Of a stretch of DNA of 22,500 nucleotides, positions 10,856-18,710 are shown in pieces. Each line of letters starts with the position of its first letter. The first letter of the stretch is position 1. Made by a program: the position numbers and the translations under genes. The notes beneath the pieces are model-generated. The model was not told the origin of the DNA. It did not search any database and worked only from the letters and a program-made list of their open reading frames with translations. The stretch lies in NCBI GenBank assembly GCA_000320545.1, contig ADNK01001093.1, positions 1 through 22,500 on the forward strand. Direction: 5' to 3'. The stretch is from Bigelowiella natans CCMP2755. Its lineage: Eukaryota; Cercozoa; Chlorarachniophyceae.

Positions 10856-12036
10856 CGACAACACAATCACAATTTCCACCTCTTCTTCTTGTTTGCCAAC
10901 CCACAGCTGGAAGAGATGCGCGCGGCTTGGTCGGAGCATCGTCTCGTGTTGAAGATGCGGATGAAGTGGGGCGACGAGGAAGCCACGAGAGTGATGGAGG
11001 AGGCACTCGGGGGTGTGGAGACGTTGGAAATGCTCAAAGGCTACGAAGGCGATCCAGAAGGAGCCATACAAAAAATAACAGCGCACGTGCGTAAGCTCAA
11101 CGCCATCGTCATTCTCGTCATCATCGCTGTTGCTCTCATGATTGCTAGCAAACACCGTCCAGCATTAAATCTCATCCTGATCCTCCATCTCTTCCTCCCC
11201 TCCCTTCCTGTTTGCTGTCGTTGTTGTCTTCGGGCTATCTTCCATTGCATCCCCCCCCCCCCCCCTCCCCTTCTCACGCAGCTGGAAGCAAAAAAGGAGA
11301 CGGAGAAACAGGGGCGTGCGGCTGTGCTTGACTACCTCAGCACGGCAGAGGTCTGTCGTTGTTACGCAGCGTACATGTAGAGGATGATGGTGGTGGTGAT
11401 GATGAGGACGATGATGATAATGATGATGATGATGATGATACTATTGGAATAAGAAGGAGAAAAAAAGGGAAGAAGACACATACACACGCGCATAGAGGAG
11501 GAGGGGGGGGGGGGGGGGGCGACACTCTTTTCCCGCTCATCTTAATGCACTCGAGCACAGTCCGAAATGATTAACATTGAGTTGTGATTGTCTTCTTCTT
11601 GTCCTTCTTCCTCTTCTCTCTTCGTCACGATCGTGGTGGGCGTCATCCTCGTCATCGTGCATACACAAAGTGTACGATATTCAAAGGCAACTGCTCTGTT
11701 TCCCCCGCGGTGAGTAGAGTAGGATATGATGATGATGATGATGAGATATGACAACAAGCCGGTGATGGACAACGCTCTACGTTCAAGGCACACTATTGTT
11801 GCTACTTCTGCCAATGCTGATACGACTACTGCTGCTTATAATATATATATATATATATATGTGATATTCATGTAGTATTTATTGTGTGATTGTGTGTTGA
11901 CACTGTCAGGCATTAGATGCGATGTTCCAAGGAAAATCGCCTGCAGAAGTGCTTGAAAAAGTATACTATCCCCCCATCCCTTACTCTCTCTCTCTCTCTC
12001 TCTCTCTCCCTCTCTCTTTCTTTCTCTCTCTCACTA

Positions 12037-12091
<55 letters not shown>

Positions 12092-12461
12092 AGATGTCTT
12101 TATTATTCTGATATCAGAATCCGCACCTCTAATACAACCCCTTCTTCTTTGTCTTCTTCTTCTTCTTCTTCTTCTTCTTCCTGTTTTTCTACTACGACTT
12201 CTACTACTACTATTTGTAGGTGAAAGCATTAAATGCTGAAAAGCTGTCTCTAGACACGTTTGAACAACTCGTAGAGGCGGTCTCGGGGAAAAAGGTCGAT
12301 ACGCCGTAAGATCATGCGTGCGTGCGCTGACGGCATAGACACACTACATGCAAACAACGACTACACGATGCAGCATCTTCTCCTCACATGGCCGATAAAA
12401 TTGTTGGACATCAACGAAGGGTGCTTTGGCCACAAGATAATGATGATGATAGATATCAAAC

Positions 12462-12503
<42 letters not shown>

Positions 12504-12706
12504 TAACGTCGGCAGCTTGCTATGCACCATCACTCATCCTCCCCCCCCACCACAGATTAAGAGCGTGAAAAAGGCAAATGAAAACTGCAGCTTCCAGCCA
12601 GTATTAGAGTATCTGTCCTCGCCGCAGTGCGACCTCTTCAGCACGGGTCTGCGCGTATCATCGAGCGCTATTACCACGCTTCTGGATGCCTACAATACCA
12701 ACGTCG

Positions 12707-12741
<35 letters not shown>

Positions 12742-13105
12742 CGTGTACGTGCATGTGTGTGTCTGTGTGTGTTGATTCTAATACTGCGCCGTCAATAGCG
12801 CACACACGCACGAATGTACGCCTACTTGTAGACAAACAAAGAACCTGAAATCCATCATTAATTAATGCTTTTCTCCCCGTCTCCTGTGCTCCCCCACACT
12901 CCCTCACTCTCCCTCCCTTAGAGGCTGCTGATCGACGTATCGGTACTCAACGCGTTGGGCGTGAAGCTGCAGTCATTCTCGGAGCTCGCTCCTGCACTGG
13001 AGGGGAAGAATGTGCTCGATTACAAGAAGGAACTGTTTAATGTCATTAAAAACCCCGAAGCGACACACTTCGCCAAAAGACCACCAGAGGTACAGCAGCA
13101 AGAGC

Positions 13106-13145
<40 letters not shown>

Positions 13146-13766
13146 TCTCATCATTGCGTAGCAGCATCTAAATGGTTGCTCAACGCACCACCGAGAGCTA
13201 CTCACAATAGTGAGACAATACGATCCCACAAACATACTCCTCCTTACGTATAAGCGATTTCTCAACTCTCGTTGTCCTATCTTCCTTTTTCCTCCTCCTC
13301 CTCCTCCTCCTGCTGCTGCTGCTGCCTTGGTTTGTTTGTCGTAGTTCTCCGAGGATGAGTTGTACGGCGTGCTAGCGCTGAGTACTTCGAGGATCACGTT
13401 CCTTCCAACGGTAAGGACCTTGTGTCTACTAGTAATGTTTACTCATTTCGTCGTCGCCGAACCCCTCTTGCTCGTCAGCTATACTCTCGGAACCACGATC
13501 ACCATTGCCCTTTACTTATCATCGTTATCATCATCGTCGCAATTAATCATCGTCGTCGCCATTCCTCTGTTCTCCTTTGTTTCCTTCCCTTCTTTAGATA
13601 CTGAAGAACCTCCCGAAGGCTGCGAACGGTTTGGACGATTTGTGCGACATCGTTGGCGATATCATCAGCCAGGCGGCGAGTGCGGTGAGTGTGTGAGCGA
13701 GATCAGGCAGCTTGCAGACATATGCCTGCCTAATTTAATGTGATTCGTAACCTAAGCTCGCACACA

Positions 13767-13799
<33 letters not shown>

Positions 13800-14224
13800 C
13801 ACGTGCATATGTGACGTATCTAGGAGTCAAAGGAGCAGGCGAAAGTAGTAGCTTTCCTCTCCAAATTCGGTCTTTTTTCGAAGCAGGTGGTGATGGTGGT
13901 GGTGGTGCCTTTGATGCTCTTGGAGAAGGAAAGAAGGGGGAGTGGGGAGGGGGAATGAGGATAATGTAGGAATTTTTAATTTTTGTGCAATCATTCACTA
14001 TCGTTACTAGTTGGTTTTTACTTCTCTTCTTATTGCCGATATTGATATTTTTATCACGATGTGATTACCATGCTGTCTTCGATCAGTTTGCCATTACAGT
14101 GCCTCTCGTACAGAAGCTCATCTACACATCACAGTTTTCGAAATGGGGTCTCCAGGTAAATAGCAAAGCCCTGCTGCAACTGTACGGGAGGAAGTGAGAG
14201 CGAGAGGGAGAGAACAAGGAGGAG

Positions 14225-14256
<32 letters not shown>

Positions 14257-14346
14257 AAGCGAAGAGACGATGCATTCGTGACGAAGATCGGAGTTTCTTG
14301 TTGTAACTACAGTGTGCGTGTGTCTGTGTGCGAGATAGTGAAGCGT

Positions 14347-14388
<42 letters not shown>

Positions 14389-14728
14389 CAAGTAGTTCAT
14401 CAGCAAGCAAACATGAAAGAAAACTCGAATCATGCCTGACTGCCACAGGGTGGTTCTGTGGAGGATATTCTTAAGGCTTTGTACGAGGCGAAGAGCGTCT
14501 TTGATTCATTCGAGGGTAATAATACATCCATGCCGACGTTACCTTCGAGCATGCGCGTAGCTGTCCATGATTGCTTTAAATATCCTTGCTCTGTTCTATG
14601 ATTCCTCTGTGTGACGTATGCCAACCAACACTTGTGTGTTTACATGATCGACCTACTCAGGCCTCATAGACGCTGTGGACGCGAAGGCAGATAGAATGGG
14701 TACCGCTGTGTCTGCTGCATCGCAGTAG
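8280..14728 (+). CDS. SH3-domain protein with disordered linker and large helical C-terminal region
   Basis: Exons: 8280-8439, 8503-8564, 8646-9254, 9332-9396, 9466-9562, 9663-9707, 10183-10278, 10907-11086, 11282-11350, 11910-11960, 12220-12294, 12556-12708, 12922-13089, 13345-13410, 13598-13684, 13824-13886, 14087-14155, 14449-14515, 14661-14728. All introns are GT-AG; the join gives about 749 residues ending in TAG. Residues 1-70 are basic (NFKISKRRTNMLRRKFKH). Residues 75-260 are an Ala/Thr/Glu-rich disordered linker. An SH3 domain follows at about 263-325, with CVVKYDFSS (the ALYDY position), ELSVKSGESVIIL, GWCLAQ and EGWVPMDYLDRI. The remaining 400 or so residues are predicted helical and match no family I know. 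SH3 domains bind proline-rich peptides, so an adaptor or cytoskeletal role is an inference. Less certain points: the donor at 8565 could instead be 8541, the donor at 10279 is inferred from phase, and a 6-base microexon (10737-10742, NK) may exist. The start is the first ATG of the frame that leads into the basic region; an upstream in-frame ATG at 8202 is possible. Confidence 0.82.
8761..8779 (+). repeat. In-frame GCT repeat coding poly-alanine
   Basis: GCT units in the large exon code a run of alanines in the disordered linker; a second GCT-rich stretch lies at about 9130-9150. These are coding microsatellites, so the linker length may vary between strains. Confidence 0.8.
9967..10007. repeat. 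(AT)n(GT)n microsatellite
   Basis: AT tract followed by GT units, in the SH3-gene intron 9708-10182. Confidence 0.9.
10823..10859. repeat. (CAA)n microsatellite
   Basis: CAA tract about 50 bases before the acceptor of the exon at 10907. Confidence 0.9.
11251..11265 (+). repeat. Poly-C run of 15
   Basis: C homopolymer directly before the pyrimidine tract and acceptor of the exon at 11282. Confidence 0.9.
11390..11519. repeat. (GAT)n tract and poly-G run of 17
   Basis: GAT/GGT units (11390-11440) and a G homopolymer (11503-11519) inside the intron 11351-11909. No coding sequence is seen in this 559-base intron. Confidence 0.9.
11726..11860. repeat. (ATG)n and (AT)n microsatellites
   Basis: A short ATG/GAT array (about 11726-11742) and an AT array (about 11840-11860) lie further along the intron 11351-11909, before the acceptor of the exon at 11910. 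Confidence 0.85.
11983..12088. repeat. (TC)n(TG)n(GA)n compound microsatellite
   Basis: A TC tract (11983-12032) and a GA tract (12053-12088) flank a short TG tract. TC and GA are complementary, so the RNA of this intron can fold into a long hairpin with the TG tract in the loop. Confidence 0.95.
12141..12183 (+). repeat. (CTT)n microsatellite
   Basis: CTT tract before the acceptor of the exon at 12220; it can serve as part of the polypyrimidine tract. Confidence 0.9.
12465..12499. repeat. (AT)n microsatellite
   Basis: AT tract in the intron 12295-12555. Confidence 0.9.
12709..12771 (+). repeat. (GT)n microsatellite starting at the splice donor
   Basis: The exon ends in GTCGAG at 12708 and the intron begins directly with GTGTGTGT. 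The donor GT is therefore the first unit of the array. Confidence 0.9.
13108..13142. repeat. (CA)n microsatellite
   Basis: CA tract 20 bases after the donor at 13090. Confidence 0.9.
13288..13325 (+). repeat. (CTC/CCT)n and (CTG/GCT)n tract
   Basis: CCT units pass into GCT units shortly before the acceptor of the exon at 13345. Confidence 0.9.
13760..13799. repeat. (CA)n microsatellite
   Basis: CA tract, with one interruption, filling much of the short intron 13685-13823. Confidence 0.9.
14216..14385. repeat. (GGA)n and (GA)n purine tracts
   Basis: GGA/GAA units (14216-14262) and GA units (14349-14385) in the intron 14156-14448. This is the last large microsatellite block in the window. 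Confidence 0.9.
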
Positions 14729-15619
14729 ATAATCCAATGCTGCAGTGCCACATTTTTCCGGCCGTGCATGCACTATTTAGAAAATGAATATATTTTCGCA
14801 GCGCTAACGTTACACACGTATCTATCTACCCGCAATCCATATTTGGTCGCGGCACAATTTCCGAATACTCACATAAGCAACGCTGCAATAGCTGTTATAT
14901 ATTCGCGATGGCAGGGGCGCATACGCTCCATGAGGACTGCGATTGATTTCGCTAGCGCGTACGTTTCATCCATTCGGTTGCTATTTCAATGTGTCTTATA
15001 CATCTGCTGCGGCAAGTGTTTGACCTATCTTCAGTAAAACAGAGTACACACGTTAACACGCGCTTTACAGATGTACAGATTCAACATTAGCGCTGTACCC
15101 GCTGCATTGCACAGCTACGTACATGAGGATGACCATTGAACAAATTAATTTAATTGATATAATTCGTCTTACAGATGTACGTATATAGCGCTTGTTACCT
15201 TGCGCTTACTAGTTTAGATAATTTATGTATGCGCGTGGCCACTTGCGAGACTACGACTGTCTAGCTTTATCTATGTGTGCACCGTGCCGTACGTACATCG
15301 CAGCTAGATCGAACATGTCTAGATGCACATGTTCATGATAACAATACATCGTATAATGATAAGACCAAAATGTACATGTAAACATAAAATTTCTCGCGTA
15401 ACCGCTCAAGCCACGCATGAACGCACCATGCAGCATGTATGAAGATGAAATAATATGCTTTGGCTCAAGGTTAACAATACACGCCGCACAGCTAATAGGC
15501 GCAGAAATACAGAATGGACGATCTCAAGCACACCCATCTGGCATAAGTCTTCAGGGCGCACATGCCTAGATGCATTCCGAGGTAGGTAGGAGCCAGAAGG
15601 AATGTTTGTTCAAGACTCG
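14729..15619. other. Convergent intergenic spacer
   Basis: The spacer lies between the 3' ends of the SH3 gene and NFU1. No gene is seen. It is rich in short palindromic words (CGTACG, TGCACATG) and has a 12-base direct repeat TTACAGATGTAC at 15065-15076 and 15169-15180, each followed by AGCGCT. No consensus AATAAA poly-A signal was found directly after either stop codon. Confidence 0.6.
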
Positions 15620-17302
15620 TCAGAATCCGAGGTCTTTCAGCCTCTCAACTTGATTCTTATCCACCGCGAAATCCTCTGCCTGTCCTCTCTCTGCTCCGCC
15701 ATTACCTTCCTCATCACTTCCCTCTGGAGAATTGTTATCTCCTCCCTGACCCTTGCTTACTTCCTCCACTCCCATGACTTCAGGCACGTAATGCATCAGC
15801 ATATTCTGCACCCCGTTTTTCAAGGTCACCTGAAGCCAGTAGTCAAGTTTGCTAAAATCAAAGGAGGTATCTTTTGTATGCTGTGTGCTTGTGCGTGTTA
15901 TCGTGTGCGATGCACCGCCGATTTAGGTTGATAGATATAGGTTTGCTTGCACAGAAACTCATAAAAATGTTACCGAAGAGCTCGGGCATCCGACGCATGA
16001 GCCTTGAAGCTCGACTTTCACGATCCCGTTATCAAAGCCGCGATATGCAATGTCACCGCCATCCTGGAGAGGGGGTGGGGAGAGTGTAGTGGATCAGAGC
16101 ACGATGAGGGAAGAGAGGAAGAGTCAAATCCATTTCCTCTTCTTAGTGCTGCTGCTACTACTACTACTACCTCTTGCACTGTTGGTCTTATGCGAGACTC
16201 TAATAGATCCTTGATTAGTATTACTGTGCTGTCGTCTGTATCGAGTATTGCAGTCCCTGCATCGTTCGGCTGAGCGCCCAGAAGAACACAACACGACAAA
16301 TGGAGCAGCAAGATTAATGAGTCGGAAAAGAGTAGCGACAGCAAGATTGGAACGGTTGTTGTTGTTGTTGTTGTTTGCTGTATCTAGTTACCCTCGTGGC
16401 ACTCATGTCTTCAATAACAGGCTTGCCTTCATCGTAGAACTCACTGATTGACGAGAATACCTGCAAAACAGGAAAAGGGGGACAAAATATGTGCGTATTC
16501 ATGGATTCCGCAAACCAAATTCAATAGGATTTGCAGAAAATTATTGTACTAAAAGCACAGATGACCTCATGGCTGTGTATTGCAGGACAATTTCAATCGG
16601 TGAGTTGTAATGACTAGCTGACGTATTATCTATTGAGATTCTACTAGCGCACCTCGGCCTGAATCTCCGGCCACAAGTTCTCATCCGAAAGGGTCACGCT
16701 GATGATGATGGTGAATCATTTCTAAGCACAGCCTTTATCTTCAGCTAATTTATCATTGCATCATTGTTCCATACACGCGTGGCATGCTGGATCCCACCAA
16801 CCTTAGGAAGTCCTGGCCCAAGAAGACGCCTTCAACGCCTCTCAGTCGAAATACACTCCGAGCCAGGGGCGAAATTTTAGCCTGGGATGTGTAAATATAA
16901 GATCAGTGAAACGTCATATTCCATGTTAGCATAGAACCTCTTCCCTAGTTTGGAAATCCAGCGTGCCCTCCTCCATGACAGGCCTTCCAGGTATCAGCTT
17001 CTTGCTCTGCATGCATATCACACGGAATGACGCAACTTTAAAGCCAGATTCACCAATATCTCGTGCGATAGCTGACGTACAGACGCAATATCGTCTTTTA
17101 CCTTTGGATTCGGGGTCGGAGCGGTCTGGATGAAGAGTGATCGTCGGCACGTCGCCGTCACGGATCCTGGCCATTGACGCGCGAAGAAGGAAATGCGGCG
17201 ACCCAGGATTTCTCGTTGGCACTGCCAAACTCGAGACTGGAAGGATATTTTCCGAGAGAGGTTGAACCCCCCTCTCACGCGCTTCATCGCACAGCGTCTC
17301 AT
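15620..17302 (-). CDS. NFU1: NFU1, mitochondrial iron-sulfur cluster carrier
   Basis: Eight exons on the minus strand: 17302-17102, 17006-16938, 16881-16802, 16698-16653, 16460-16392, 16269-16171, 16063-15974, 15829-15620. All introns are GT-AG with matching phases, giving 287 residues and a TGA stop. NFU1 binds a 4Fe-4S cluster and passes it to mitochondrial targets; in the family these include lipoyl synthase and respiratory-chain proteins. Residues 1-54 are rich in Arg, Ser and Gln with hardly any acidic residue, a typical mitochondrial presequence. The Nfu N-terminal domain starts with [12 protein letters not shown] and runs on through [30 protein letters not shown] and [14 protein letters not shown]. 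The NifU C-terminal domain has [17 protein letters not shown] and the cluster-binding CxxC (GSCVGCPSS, Cys211 and Cys214), then [17 protein letters not shown]. The C-terminal tail ([16 protein letters not shown] onward) is acidic and longer than usual. It converges with the SH3 gene. Confidence 0.96.
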
Positions 17303-17361
17303 GACCTGCTATTGACGAACGCAGCTCAAGATGAGGTTGGCTAGTTGGGGCGAGGAGTGGT

Positions 17362-17487
17362 CGGGAAATCCCAAAACGCTGACCTCCTGGCCTGTTTTTG
17401 ATCGGGAAATTTCCCAAATATTTCCCATTTTTATCCTGCGTCAAGGAGGATTCATTGTCTTCACAATGAAATCGTGGATATTTCCCG
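17362..17487. promoter_or_regulatory. Cluster of GGGAAAT / ATTTCCC motifs upstream of NFU1
   Basis: Four copies lie 60-185 bases upstream of the NFU1 ATG: CGGGAAATCCC (17362-17372), the palindrome CGGGAAATTTCCC (17403-17415), ATATTTCCC (17418-17426) and ATATTTCCCG (17478-17487). The density and position suggest binding sites for a transcription factor. The core resembles E2F-like sites but is not an exact match. Function is an inference. Confidence 0.4.
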
Positions 17488-17605
17488 AACGAATGGATGC
17501 TGTCCAAATTTTGGATGAAATCCTGAAATCCCCAAATGCATCCCTCTCCCTCTGACCGCTCCTGTGGAACTGCTTCATTCATTCATTCGCTCATGGAGGA
17601 CGTGG

Positions 17606-18085
17606 ATGAGTTGGCATCTGATGATCCTTTCGACTCAACCTTTCAAAATGCTTCATTCATCACGTCAACAGTGCAGCATGTTGTCTGTGCATCGTGTTGA
17701 ATGTCAAGTTGTCATCAATGTTTCACGTTTCGTCGTTTGTGCTGTCATGGCACCGAACTAGCGAGGGTGACAAGGAGGCGGGTGAGTTGGCACCCTGGCA
17801 TCTCCAGTGGTCCTTTCACTGCACCATTGGAATCACTGTTGTCAATATGTGTCCGACACATGCATTTTCGATTCTTTCACAGTGGAGTGGAAGAAAGAGA
17901 CGACGGGATGCGAACTTGCTTTTGGCGGGCAAGAATCATGCTTGCATGTGGAGGACGCGCGACGCGAGCTGGTTGTCCTTGCGTGGCCGTCTTGTGAGGC
18001 ACTTGGACAGGTTGGCACTGACAGCACGCTAGCACGCTAGCACGTCTGATGATCCTTTCGACTCAAGCATTGAAATCACGTTGTT
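17606..18085 (+). repeat. Diverged repeat array, three copies
   Basis: An identical 22-base segment beginning TCTGATGATCCTTTCG occurs at 17617-17638 and 18045-18066. A third, degraded copy lies near 17783-17835 (GAGTTGGCACC, then GTGGTCCTTTCACT, then CCATTGGAATCAC). The copies share the order GTTGGCA, then TCCTTTC, then TTGAAATCAC. Spacing between neighbouring copies is roughly 175-225 bases. Confidence 0.6.
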
Positions 18086-18710
18086 CGTTCATTCATTCTA
18101 GCGCTCGATCTAGGCTGCATTTGTCGGCGTGGTCACGAGTTCCAGGACTAGCACAGCACAACAACTAGACAAGCCAAACCAACCTAGCTAGCAATGCCAG
18201 AATGAGCGCACACAAGTGAGCGGACTGAGCGCGCGCATGCAATGCTAGGATGCACGCGTGCACCATGTACGTAGCCGTGCTAGCGTGTGGCATTGCATGT
18301 GTAGCACACATGAGCTGGCGTGCGCCCCCACAGCCATTGGGCATGCAACATGTAGCTTCTAGGCTTGTGTGCACTTCTAGACATGTGTCCGCAAGACGAG
18401 GGTGCTCTTTATGCTTAGCTGCTGTCGACAGCTAGAAACTACACCCTGCTATTGTTTTCATGCAAGGAGAGGATGGATGAGAGAGAAATAATCGAACATG
18501 TGTATTTTAATGCATCATGACAATCATCTTTCATGCGATGGCTTCAATAAGCTCAATTGCAATTTTCTGAGCACACCTTCGATAAATTGCAAACGTTTGT
18601 CCCTAATACGGCTGCCTCGGAAAGCGCTGCAGTCTCTGTTCGCGAGGGAGTATGAGTCTAAAGAAAACACATGAAAATACGCACGCAAACGTAAAACTCA
18701 TCGAGTCTGA

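Larger units (their letters stand above)
17303..18710. other. Spacer between NFU1 and the second ankyrin gene
   Basis: No gene could be supported. It holds the NFU1 upstream region (17303-17560), a diverged repeat array (about 17606-18085) and a block rich in TGCA, CTAG and GCATGC words (18084-18430). The last part, 18430-18710, lies just past the 3' end of the second ankyrin gene and is AT-richer and featureless. Several open frames exist, but none shows domains or consistent coding character. Confidence 0.55.

Noticed and set aside
16926-17582. Long open frame of 218 codons on the minus strand
   Set aside because: It overlaps NFU1 exon 1 in a different frame and shares only exon 2 with it. 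The upstream part has no domain and the NFU1 splice model explains the region.
17564-18040. Plus-strand open frames after the NFU1 start
   Set aside because: They have no domain or coding bias and run through the diverged repeat array.
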